Shown here piece after piece: positions 50,351-59,300 of a stretch of 64,000 bases of DNA (the stretch's first letter is position 1; every line of letters begins with the position of its first letter). Made by a program: the position numbers and the translations under genes. This stretch comes from Pseudomonas sp. R28(2017) (GTDB taxonomy: Bacteria; Pseudomonadota; Gammaproteobacteria; Pseudomonadales; Pseudomonadaceae), in contig NZ_NEHW01000003.1 of the NCBI RefSeq assembly GCF_002112505.1, positions 186,001 through 250,000 of the forward strand, read 5' to 3'. Below the pieces are notes generated by a model. The model had not been told where the DNA came from, did no database searches, and saw only the letters and a list, made by a program, of their open reading frames with translations.

Positions 50351-52120
50351 TTAGTTTGCCTTGGCCTGGGTATCGGCCAACGGCTTCTTCACCGGCTCGG
50401 ATTTGACCGTGGCCTTCTTCACCTCGACCGGCTTTTTCGCCTGTTTGGCCGCGGGCTTGTGCGCCGGGGCATGCTTGGCCGGTGCAGCCTTGGTCGCGGT
50501 GGGTTTGGCCGGCTCTTCCTTGGCGACTTCTGCAGGTGCAGGGGTAGCAGGGGCGGCTGCAGGCGCCGGCGCCGGCGCCGGGGCAACTTCCTCGGCCTTG
50601 GCAACCGGCGCAGCCTTCACTTCAGGCTTGTCAGCACCGCCACCGAACAGGCGTGAGAAGAACCCGCCGCTGTCCTTCTTCGCCACCGCTGCGCCCGCCG
50701 TTGCCGCTGCCGCGACGGTTGCGGCCTTGGCCGGGTCGAACGACTTGCCTGCCAACAGGTCCTGCACCTGGCTGGCGGCACGCTGGCCACTGCGCAGGGC
50801 GCCTTCGAGGGTGCCTGGGTAAAGCGCATCGGTGTGCTCACCGGCAAAGGTGATGCGCTGCACCGGGCGCTCCCACAGGCGCCAGTACTTGCTGATCTGC
50901 CCCGGGCCGTAGGCCAGGTAGGCACCACCGGTACCGGCGTCGACACTGTAACGCTTGACCTCGTAACCGGTGAACGCGCCACGGGCCTGTGGATAGAACG
51001 CATGCAGGCGGATCAGCACCTGGTCGACCATCTGCTTGTCGCCGAAGGCCTGCAGCAGGCGCGCATTGTCACCCGACAGGTTGATCACCACGTTGGCACC
51101 GCCCTTGAGCGCCGGCTCGATCCACAGCATGCCGAGGCCGGCGTTGCTGAAGATCTCGCCCGACATGCGCGCGCGGCTTTCCCATACCGGCTGCTTGAAC
51201 TTCAGCATCAGCTGGTCGCGCCAGCCGTAGTTGGTGCCCCTGAGCGCTGCCACGTGCTGGGTGTCCAGGCCCGGGGTGATCTGGATCTTGGCCAGCGCCC
51301 GCAGCGGCACGGCCATCACCAGGTAATCGGCCTTGTAGTCCGTGCTGCCGACCTTGACGGTGACGCCATCCTTGTCCTGCACGATTGCCGTGACCGGCGA
51401 GCTGGTCTTGATGGTCTTCAGCTGCTTGACGAAGGCCTGGGCCAGCACCGGGCTGCCGCCAGGCAGGCGCGCGGCACGCAGGTCGCGATCACTGACGCCA
51501 CGGTAGACGCGGTTCTGCTGGGCGAAGTAGAGCAGCGACAGGCGCGATGGCTCGTCATAGCGGGTGCGGATCTGCTGGTTGATCAACTGACGGGCGGTGG
51601 TCGGCAATTGCAGCTTGTCGAGCCAGGTGGACACGTTGATCTGGTCGAGGGCGAACAGGGTGCTGTTCGCCTGCGGGTTGAGCGGGTCATCGATCGAACG
51701 GGCGAGGTCGTCGAGGGTCTTCTCGTACCGCTTGAGCGCCTCGGCAGTGGCCGGTTGCTTGGTGGTCAGGTCGGCGGCACTGAAGTACTCCCCGTCGATC
51801 AGGTAGCCAGGGGTGCGCACGAACTCGGGTGCGGGCAGGGTGTCGAGCTTGAACCGGTCGAGGTACTGGTTCAGCACCGGCTGAGCCTTGCCATTGCCGA
51901 TCCACTCGCTGGTGGCCAGGCCCGAACGGCCGCCCATGCCCGACTTGGCCTCCAGCAGGGTGACCTGCCAACCCTTGTTCTGCAGCTCATAGGCTGCCGT
52001 CAGGCCCGCCAGGCCGCCACCCACCACGATTGCCGAAGGTGTCTTGTCCTTTGCCAGCGCGGCGCCGCTGGACACACCGATCAATACCAACGCGCACAGG
52101 CGCACCCAAGCAGCAGCCAT
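50351..52120 (-). CDS. Exported flavin amine oxidase with C-terminal Ala/Pro/Lys-rich tail
   Basis: 589 residues. A signal peptide MAAAWVRLCALVLIGVSSGA ends AALA-K. Then the FAD fold AIVVGGGLAGLTAAYELQNK and LLEAKSGMGGRS, and at about 420-440 the second FAD motif RITFAGEHTDALYPGTLEGA then LRSGQRAASQV, so residues 28-445 are a flavin monoamine oxidase. The last 110-120 residues are not catalytic: a KKDSGGFFSRLFGGG linker, then repeats of Ala, Pro, Lys and Glu (APAPAPAPAAAPATPAPAEV; KPTATKAAPAKHAPAHKPAA) resembling AlgP or TonB-like spacer tails. Substrate unknown. The tail may span or contact the cell wall. The start has GGAG ten bases upstream. Confidence 0.85.
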   Translation of the reverse strand: MAAAWVRLCALVLIGVSSGAALAKDKTPSAIVVGGGLAGLTAAYELQNKGWQVTLLEAKSGMGGRSGLATSEWIGNGKAQPVLNQYLDRFKLDTLPAPEFVRTPGYLIDGEYFSAADLTTKQPATAEALKRYEKTLDDLARSIDDPLNPQANSTLFALDQINVSTWLDKLQLPTTARQLINQQIRTRYDEPSRLSLLYFAQQNRVYRGVSDRDLRAARLPGGSPVLAQAFVKQLKTIKTSSPVTAIVQDKDGVTVKVGSTDYKADYLVMAVPLRALAKIQITPGLDTQHVAALRGTNYGWRDQLMLKFKQPVWESRARMSGEIFSNAGLGMLWIEPALKGGANVVINLSGDNARLLQAFGDKQMVDQVLIRLHAFYPQARGAFTGYEVKRYSVDAGTGGAYLAYGPGQISKYWRLWERPVQRITFAGEHTDALYPGTLEGALRSGQRAASQVQDLLAGKSFDPAKAATVAAAATAGAAVAKKDSGGFFSRLFGGGADKPEVKAAPVAKAEEVAPAPAPAPAAAPATPAPAEVAKEEPAKPTATKAAPAKHAPAHKPAAKQAKKPVEVKKATVKSEPVKKPLADTQAKAN

Positions 52121-52332
52121 GTCGGCGAACTCCGAGTTGAAATTGCAGGGATGGGAAGAGGCGGGAACGCCCCGAGAGTCGATGCGCTAAGAATACGTCA
52201 GGTATCCAGACCCTGCCAGCACAGCGACATCAAGTGCCTTTGGCAACTGGCATTTTTGTCAGTAGCCAGGCTTGCGACCATTGGGTGAAGCTGCCGAAAG
52301 TGGCTGAGAAAACCGACAAAAGGAGCTGCGCC

Positions 52333-52824
52333 ATGACCTATGAGGAGCATTTCGCACAGGTAGAGAGGCAATTCTTGTGGCACAACCAGACGGTCCTGAC
52401 CCCCTCCGGCCTGAAGATCCGTTCCAACGCCACGTCATGGACCGGTTTGCATGAAGCCTTCAAAGGCGTTGACGGTACCGAGCTGGTGATTGGCGAGCAT
52501 AGCGACGTGGAGATCACCTTCAATCAGGAAGTCGAAAGGCTGCGCCTGGAGTACTACGTCGTCAGCGACCACCATTACGACGATATGCAGATGCTGCTGG
52601 ATACCGACGGCTACGATCGGGACCTGATCGCTCCTGCCCCGCGCAACTTCTACTGGCTCACCCTTTCTGGCAGCGGCTATACCGATTTCAGGCCGGGCCC
52701 GGTTTCCACGCAACCCTACCATCAAGTCATCGAAGGGCCGTTCCGACGCCTGACCATATCCACTTCACAGGCCGGCACCGTTCATATCCGCAAGCTGGAA
52801 TGGACTCGCACCTGCCGCCATTGA
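52333..52824 (+). CDS. Conserved-looking hypothetical protein
   Basis: 163 residues from ATG at 52333, with AGGAG 8 bases before it; a frame extension to 52234 lacks a start signal. The protein is soluble without a signal peptide and rich in short strand-like pieces: LTPSGLKIRSNATSWTGLHE, VEITFNQEVERLRLEYYVVS, NFYWLTLSGSGYTDFRPGPV, HQVIEGPFRRLTISTSQAGT. It looks like a beta-sandwich. I do not recognise the family. It stands between the divergent amine oxidase gene and bioA, 78 bases before bioA, so co-transcription with bioA is possible but the role is unknown. Confidence 0.7.
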   Translation: MTYEEHFAQVERQFLWHNQTVLTPSGLKIRSNATSWTGLHEAFKGVDGTELVIGEHSDVEITFNQEVERLRLEYYVVSDHHYDDMQMLLDTDGYDRDLIAPAPRNFYWLTLSGSGYTDFRPGPVSTQPYHQVIEGPFRRLTISTSQAGTVHIRKLEWTRTCRH

Positions 52825-52902
52825 CCACTAGCGGTTGTCCTGCCCCCTGGCATTGCTTAGGCTTACGCGTTCAAAGCAGGCAGCAAGCCAGGAGAAGCGC
52901 CC

Positions 52903-54309
52903 ATGGGCCTCAACGATCAGTGGATGCAACGCGACCTCAAGGTCCTGTGGCACCCCTGCACCCAGATGAAAGACCACGAGCAGTTGCCGCTGATCCCGAT
53001 CAGGCGTGGCGAAGGCGTATGGCTCGAGGACTTCGACGGCAAGCGCTACCTGGATGCCGTGAGCAGCTGGTGGGTCAACGTGTTCGGCCATGCCAACCCG
53101 CGCATCAACCAGCGCATCAAGGACCAGGTCGACCAGCTGGAGCACGTGATTCTCGCCGGCTTCAGCCACCAGCCGGTGATCGAGCTGTCCGAGCGCCTGG
53201 TGGCCATGACCCCGGCCGGGCTCGACCGGGTGTTCTACGCCGACAATGGCTCGTCGTGCATCGAAGTGGCGCTGAAGATGAGCTTCCACTACTGGCAGAA
53301 CATCGGCAAACCGGCGAAAAAGCGCTTTGTCACGCTGACCAACAGCTACCACGGCGAAACCATTGCCGCGATGTCGGTGGGTGACGTGCCGCTGTTCACC
53401 GAAACCTACAAGGCGCTGCTGCTCGACACCCTCAAGGTGCCAAGCCCGGACTGCTACCTGCGCCCCGAAGGCATGAGCTGGGAAGAACACTCGCGCAACA
53501 TGTTCGCCGCCATGGAGCAGACCCTGGCCGAGCACCACGAAACCCTCTCGGCGGTGATCATTGAACCGCTGATCCAGGGTGCCGGCGGCATGCGCATGTA
53601 TCACCCGGTGTACCTCAAGCTGCTGCGCGAAGCCTGCGACCGCTATGACGTGCACCTGATCCACGACGAGATCGCCGTCGGCTTCGGCCGCACCGGCACC
53701 ATGTTCGCCTGTGAACAGGCCGGCATCCGCCCGGACTTCCTGTGCCTGTCCAAGGCCCTGACCGGTGGCTACCTGCCGCTGGCCGCCTGCCTGACCACCG
53801 ACAAGGTGTACCAGGCCTTCTACGACGATTACCCTACCCTGCGCGCGTTCCTTCACTCGCACAGCTACACCGGCAACCCGCTGGCCTGCGCCGCCGCCCT
53901 GGCGACACTGGACATCTTCGAGCAGGACAACGTGATCGAGGCCAACAAGGCCCTCTCCACGCGCATGGCCAGCGCCACCGCGCACCTGGCCGACCATGCC
54001 CACGTCGCCGAGATTCGCCAGACCGGCATGGCCCTGGCCATCGAGATGGTTCAGGACAAGGCCACCAAGGCCGCCTACCCGTGGCAGGAGCGTCGTGGCC
54101 TGAAGGTGTTCGAGCACGCCCTGACCCGCGGTGCCCTGCTGCGCCCGCTGGGCAGTGTGGTGTACTTCCTGCCGCCGTACGTGATTACCCCGGAGCAGAT
54201 CGACTTCCTCGCCGAAGTGGCCAGCGAAGGCATCGACCTCGCCACCCGTGACAGCGTCAGCGTCGCCGTACCGGCCAACTTCCACCCCGACTTCCGCGAC
54301 CCGGGCTAG
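52903..54309 (+). CDS. bioA: Adenosylmethionine-8-amino-7-oxononanoate aminotransferase
   Basis: 468 residues, class III aminotransferase with the BioA pattern: QRDLKVLWHPCTQMKDHEQL at the start, YLDAVSSWWVNVFGHANPRI, DNGSSCIEVALKMSFHYWQN, the Tyr-containing TNSYHGETIAAMSVGD, and the PLP Lys in DFLCLSKALTGGYLPLA, then LHSHSYTGNPLACAAALATL. It transfers the amino group of SAM (unusual donor) to KAPA, forming DAPA in biotin synthesis. GGAGAAGCGCCC precedes the ATG. It is away from the other bio genes, an arrangement found in pseudomonads. The SAM donor links it loosely with metK. Confidence 0.96.
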   Translation: MGLNDQWMQRDLKVLWHPCTQMKDHEQLPLIPIRRGEGVWLEDFDGKRYLDAVSSWWVNVFGHANPRINQRIKDQVDQLEHVILAGFSHQPVIELSERLVAMTPAGLDRVFYADNGSSCIEVALKMSFHYWQNIGKPAKKRFVTLTNSYHGETIAAMSVGDVPLFTETYKALLLDTLKVPSPDCYLRPEGMSWEEHSRNMFAAMEQTLAEHHETLSAVIIEPLIQGAGGMRMYHPVYLKLLREACDRYDVHLIHDEIAVGFGRTGTMFACEQAGIRPDFLCLSKALTGGYLPLAACLTTDKVYQAFYDDYPTLRAFLHSHSYTGNPLACAAALATLDIFEQDNVIEANKALSTRMASATAHLADHAHVAEIRQTGMALAIEMVQDKATKAAYPWQERRGLKVFEHALTRGALLRPLGSVVYFLPPYVITPEQIDFLAEVASEGIDLATRDSVSVAVPANFHPDFRDPG

Positions 54310-54325
54310 TCGCCGCACCTCCTTC

Positions 54326-54416
54326 CTTGTGGGAGCGGGCTTGCCCGCGAACGAGGGCAAAGCCCTCGCCAGACACCGCGGTGCCTGCTTCGCGGGCAAG
54401 CCCGCTCCCACAGGGG
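54326..54416. repeat. REP pair, outward CTGT orientation
   Basis: TTGTGGGAGCGGGCTTGCCC then GCGAA, spacer of about 28 bases, then TTCGCGGGCAAGCCCGCTCC then CACAGG. Order is opposite to most pairs in this window and equal to the one at 1631. It lies between bioA and rsmE. Confidence 0.94.
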
Positions 54417-54446
54417 ACTGCGTACAACCCTATACCGAGCTGAACC

Positions 54447-55169
54447 ATGAGACTGTCCCGCTTCTTCATCGACGCCCCCCTGAGCCTCGGCGAGCACGAC
54501 CTGCCCGAAGCCCAGGCCCACTACATCGGCCGTGTCCTGCGCATGGCACCCGGCGACGCCGTGCAACTGTTCGACGGCAGCGGCCAGGAATACCTCGGCC
54601 AATTGCTCGAAGTCGGCAAGAAGACCGTGCGCGTCAGCCTCGACCAGGCCCTCGCCGGCCAGCCTGACTCGCCGCTGCACGTCCACCTCGGCCAGGGCCT
54701 GTCCCGCGGCGAGCGCATGGACTGGGCGATCCAGAAAGCCACCGAGCTGGGTGCCAACGCCATCACCGCGATCGTCAGCGAACGCTGTGAAGTGCGCCTG
54801 AAGGACGAACGCGCCGACAAGCGCCTGGCCCATTGGCGCCAGGTGGCGATCAGTGCCTGTGAACAATGCGGCCGCTCGACCTTGCCGGTCATTCATCCGC
54901 CGGTGACCCTGGCCGAATGGCTCAAGGGCACCGAAGCCGACCTCAAGCTGGTCCTGCACCCGGTGGCCGAGCCACTGACCAGCCATGACAAGCCGGCGAC
55001 ACTGGCCTTCCTGATCGGCCCTGAAGGGGGCCTGAGCGACGCGGAAGTCGAGCAGGCCAAGGCCGCTGGCTTCCACGCTGCACGCCTCGGGCCGCGGGTG
55101 CTGCGCACCGAGACCGCCCCCGTGGTGGCGCTGTCGGTGGCGCAGCAGCTGTGGGGTGATTTTTCGTAA
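54447..55169 (+). CDS. rsmE: 16S rRNA (uracil(1498)-N3)-methyltransferase
   Basis: 240 residues, SPOUT family. N-terminal PUA-like domain: MRLSRFFIDAPLSLGEHDLP, then HYIGRVLRMAPGDAVQLFDG; SPOUT knot with LAFLIGPEGGLSDAEVEQAK and GFHAARLGPRVLRTETAPVV, the SAM-binding trefoil loops. The QKATELGANAITAIVSERCE segment is also typical. It methylates N3 of U1498 in 16S rRNA. Starts 138 bases after bioA, past the REP pair; the ATG follows a modest site. It converges on the hemolysin III-like gene, with stops only 8 bases apart. Confidence 0.95.
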   Translation: MRLSRFFIDAPLSLGEHDLPEAQAHYIGRVLRMAPGDAVQLFDGSGQEYLGQLLEVGKKTVRVSLDQALAGQPDSPLHVHLGQGLSRGERMDWAIQKATELGANAITAIVSERCEVRLKDERADKRLAHWRQVAISACEQCGRSTLPVIHPPVTLAEWLKGTEADLKLVLHPVAEPLTSHDKPATLAFLIGPEGGLSDAEVEQAKAAGFHAARLGPRVLRTETAPVVALSVAQQLWGDFS

Positions 55170-55177
55170 GCAAAAAG

Positions 55178-55795
55178 CTAACGCACGTACAGCGACACCG
55201 CCACGAAGTGCATCAGGCTGCCGGCAATCACGAACAGGTGCCAGATGCCATGCCAGTGGCGGAAGCGGCTGTCGAAGGCGAAGAAGATGATGCCCACGGT
55301 GTAGAACACCCCGCCGGCCGCCAGCCAGGTGAAGCCGGCAGTGCCAAGGCTGTTCAGCAGGGGCTTGACCGCCACCAGCACGATCCAGCCCATCACCGCA
55401 TAGATGATGATCGACAGGATGCGCGCCTCCGAGCGCGGCTTGATTTCCTGCAGCATGCCGATCACCGCCAGGCCCCAGACCACGCCGAACAGGCTCCAGC
55501 CCCAGGGCCCGCGCAGGCTGACCAGGCAGAACGGCGTGTAACTGCCGGCGATCAGCAGGTAGATCGACAGGTGATCGAGCTTGCGCATGATCACTTTCGC
55601 CCGCCCGCGGGTGCTGTGGTAGAGGGTGGAAATGCTGTAGAGCAACAGCAAGGTGCTGCCGTAGATGGAGAAACTGACGATCTTCCAGGGGTCACCCTGC
55701 AGGCCCGCGACGACGATCAGCCAGATCGCACCGATACAGGCCAGGACGGCACCGACCAGGTGGGTCCAGGCATTGAAGCGTTCACCGTAGTACAT
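55178..55795 (-). CDS. Hemolysin III/TrhA (PAQR) family membrane protein
   Basis: 205 residues, seven hydrophobic segments. Motifs FNAWTHLVGAVLACIGAIWL, LLLYSISTLYHSTRGRAKVI, MRKLDHLSIYLLIAGSYTPF and HWHGIWHLFVIAGSLMHFVA carry the conserved histidines of the PAQR family that could bind zinc. Ceramidase-like or lipid-hydrolase activity has been suggested for the bacterial TrhA; it maintains membrane fluidity in E. coli. The ATG has GGAGG 10 bases upstream. Transcribed toward rsmE. Not a true pore toxin as the old name implies. Confidence 0.9.
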   Translation of the reverse strand: MYYGERFNAWTHLVGAVLACIGAIWLIVVAGLQGDPWKIVSFSIYGSTLLLLYSISTLYHSTRGRAKVIMRKLDHLSIYLLIAGSYTPFCLVSLRGPWGWSLFGVVWGLAVIGMLQEIKPRSEARILSIIIYAVMGWIVLVAVKPLLNSLGTAGFTWLAAGGVFYTVGIIFFAFDSRFRHWHGIWHLFVIAGSLMHFVAVSLYVR

Positions 55796-55863
55796 GCAAA
55801 CACAGACCTCCTGAAGTGGGCTGGGTTCCTGAACAAGCCTGTTCCCGCCTTTGGCTTCACATC

Positions 55864-56337
55864 CTACCCAAGGGCAGGTTGCAGTTCAGCGTCACGCACC
55901 AATCTTTCCAGCCCGGCCAGGTCCGGCACCCGCGCCACCTGTTCGCCCACCTGCACGGCGGCCAGCTCCAGGCTGCCCAGCGGCACATCCACATAGTTGA
56001 GCTGGCTGTCGAGCTTGCACGAACGCGGGATGTCCTGCAGCAGCACAGCCAGGTAGCGCAAACCGGTATCCCCCAAGGCATTGAGCACCACGATCCGCGC
56101 CCTCTCGCCACACGGCGTTTCACCGCCACAGGCCGCCTCGAAGCCGATCAACGGCAAATGCTGCTGACGCCAGTCGATCCAGCCCAGATGCCAGGCCGGG
56201 TCACCCGGCTGGCACACCAGGTTACGCTGGCCGATCAGCTCGACCACGGCGACGTTGGGCAACACCAAGGTACGGTCGCCCAACGGCAACAGCAGGCCGG
56301 TAAGGCTGCTGCGCTGCCCTGCAATCAGTTCAAGCAT
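55864..56337 (-). CDS. chpC: CheW-like coupling protein ChpC
   Basis: 157 residues from ATG at 56337 (MLELIAGQRSSLTGLLLPLG), which overlaps the chpA stop by 8 bases (ATGCTTGA). CheW-domain elements: GDRTLVLPNVAVVELIGQRN, AWHLGWIDWRQQHLPLIGFE, ARIVVLNALGDTGLRYLAVL. It is likely the second coupling protein that links receptors to ChpA, as in P. aeruginosa. It is the last gene of the pil-chp operon here; no chpB or chpD-E follows. The next gene downstream (TrhA) starts 68 bases beyond its stop on the same strand. Confidence 0.85.
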   Translation of the reverse strand: MLELIAGQRSSLTGLLLPLGDRTLVLPNVAVVELIGQRNLVCQPGDPAWHLGWIDWRQQHLPLIGFEAACGGETPCGERARIVVLNALGDTGLRYLAVLLQDIPRSCKLDSQLNYVDVPLGSLELAAVQVGEQVARVPDLAGLERLVRDAELQPALG

Positions 56338-59300
56338 GGGTATGGCTCCAGTGGGCAATGCTCTGCAGCAGCACCGACTCCTGATAGGGTTTGCCCAGGT
56401 AATCGTTGACGCCAATGGCCATGGCCCGGTCGCGGTGCTTCTGCCCGGTGCGCGAGGTGATCATGATGATCGGCAGGTCTTTCAGGCGCTCGTCGCGGCG
56501 GATGCGGGTGGCTACTTCGAAACCGTCCATGCGCGGCATCTCGATGTCCAGCAGCAGTACGTCCGGGCGGTGCTCTTCCAGCAGGGCCATGGCATCCACT
56601 CCGTCCTTGGCGGTCAGTACGCTCATGCCATGGCGCTCCAGCAGCCGGCTGGTGACCTTGCGCACGGTGACCGAATCGTCCACCACCATCACCAGCGTGG
56701 CCCGCCGCGGTGCCGGGCCGAACAAGGTGCGCTGCACCCCGCTGCCGCCGGGAAGACGCGCCAGCCGCCGCTGCTGGCCGCGCAACTGGCCCAGCAGGTC
56801 AAGGATCAGCACCACCCGGCCATCACCGAGCAAGGTCGCCCCCGACAGGCCTGCCACAGCGGCGAACTGCGGGCCGAGGCTCTTCACCACGATTTCACGG
56901 CTCGGCGACAGGCTGTCCACCTGGATGGCGAACGACTGCTCCTGGGAATGCACCAGCAACACTGGCAGCGGCACGCTCTGCCCCAATAGCACCGGGCGTG
57001 GCAGACCTTGCAGCAATTCGCCCAGGTAGCGCAGGTCATACGCATGGCCGCCGTACACGTAACGCGGGGCATCCAGCTGATAACAGGCGGCCAGTTCGGC
57101 CGGTGGTACACGCACGATGCCCTCGATGGTGTTGAGCGGAATGGCGTACTGTTCTTCGCCCAGGTGCACCATCAAGGCCCGATTGATCGACACGGTGAAC
57201 GGCAGGCGGATCAGGAAGCGCGCGCCCTTGCCCTGGGCCGACTCGATGGTCATCGAGCCGCCCAGCTGCTTGACCTCCTCGTGCACCACGTCCATGCCCA
57301 GGCCGCGCCCGGAAATCTGAGTGATCTTCTCTGCCGTGGAAAAGCCTGGGCGCAGGATGAACTGCAGGATCTCGTGATCGCTCAGGTGCGCTTGCGGGTC
57401 CAGCAGGCCGCGCTTGATCGCCTTGCGCCGTACCGCCTCCAGTGGCACGCCGGCGCCGTCGTCAGTCATCTCGATGACGATGTCGGCGCCCTCATGCAGC
57501 AAGTTCAGGTGAATGGTGCCCTGCTCCGGCTTGCCCGCGGCCAGGCGTGCCTCGCGCGCTTCCAGGCCATGGTCGACGGCATTGCGCAACATGTGCTCCA
57601 GTGGCGCGACCATGCGTTCGAGCACGCTGCGGTCCAGCTCGCCCTCGGCGTTGCCGACCACCAGCTCGACCTGCTTGCCCAGCTCGCTGGCCACCTGGCG
57701 CACCACCCGCTGCAAGCGCGGCACCAGGCGTTCGAACGGCACCATCAGGGTCGCGGTCAGGCCCTCCTGCAACTGGCTGTTCACCCGCGCCTGTTGCTGC
57801 AGCAGGCTATAGGCCTCCTGCGCGCGCTGGGTAAGGGTTTCCTTGAGGTCGAGCAGGTCCGAGGCCGACTCGAACAGTGCCCGCGACAGCTGCTGCAGCT
57901 GCGAATGGCGGTCCATCTCCAGCGGGTCGAAGTCTTCGTAGGCATCCCCCTCGAACGCCTGCCGGCTGCTGATCCGCCCCTGGGTCTCGATGTCCAGGCG
58001 CAGCAGCTGGTCGCGCATGCGCTCCAGGGTGGTTTCCATCTCGTTGAGGGCGAACTGGGCGTCGTTGACCTGCTGTTCGATACGGCCACGAATGACCGAA
58101 TGCTCACCGGCCAGGTTACCCAGGTCGTCAAGCAGCTCGGCGTCGACCTTGACCATGTCGCCTGGCGCGCGCTCCGGTGCCGCTGCCGGTATTTCGGCAG
58201 GCGCGGTGTCGGCCGGGGCCTGGCCGGCCGCGCTGTCGGTCAGCGCGGCACTGCTGAAGTTGCGGATGTAGTCGATCAGCGCGGTAGCGGCATGCAACGG
58301 CTGGCCAAGGCGCACGGCGTCGAGCATGTGCGCCAGGCGGTCATGACAGTTCTGCAGCAACGCGAACAACGGCCCGCTCGGCGGCAGGCGCCCTGCAGCG
58401 AGCAGCTCGTAGAGGAATTCCAGTTCATGGGCCAGGTCGCCGATGGCGCTGATCTCGACCATGCGCGCACCGCCCTTGAGGGTGTGCAGATCACGCAACA
58501 GGTTCTCCACCTCGACGCTGCTGCGCGGGTCGGCCTGCCAGCGCGCCAGGGCGGCGGCGGCGCTCTCGACGATGTCCGAACTTTCTTCGAGGAAGACTTC
58601 CAGCAGCTCCTTGTCGCCTGGGCTGGTGGGTTCATCATCCTGCTCCAGTGAACCCGACAGCGGCGTCACCGCCTCAGGGCTGACCAAGCCGGTGGCATCC
58701 GGAGCCAGTGCGCCATCCAACAGTTCGCGCAGGGCGTCGACGCAGTCAGGCCGCGGGCTGAGTTCCTGCCCGGCAGCCACTTCGTCGAGCATGTCCAGCA
58801 GGGCCTCATGGGCTTGCTGGGCAACGGCGAAGAAGCGCGGGCTGGCGCCCAGGCTGCCCTCTTCCACGGCGCCGTAGACGTCAAGCAGCGCCTCGCAGAC
58901 GGCATCCATCTGCCACAGATCGGCCAAATGCGCCGCATGGCCAAGGCTGGTCAGCTCATCGAGCAAGGTATCCAGCGGTTCGCGCTGCCCGGGCTGCTGT
59001 TGCCAACGCGACAGCAGCGACTCGGCATCCAGCAGGATGTCCATGGCCTGGGCGAGGAAACTGGCGATCAGCTGCGGATCGCGCTTGCCTTGGCGGCCGT
59101 GCTGCGGCTCGGCATGCAGGCTGGCCAGGCGCAAGTCCACTGCTTCACCAACCTGCTCGATCAACTGGGCCGCACCCGCAATGGCTGCCAACGGCGCACT
59201 GCCCAGCTGCGCCACGCCTTGCAGGAACAGGCCATGGGCTGTCTGCAGCCAATGCATCTCCGCCGCCTGCAACGGCAGTTGGTGCCCCCGGTACTCGCGC

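Noticed and set aside
52225..52275. Possible sigma-54 promoter (GGCAACTGGCATTTTT) before the 163-residue gene
   Set aside because: The GG-N10-GC spacing does not fit the sigma-54 consensus.
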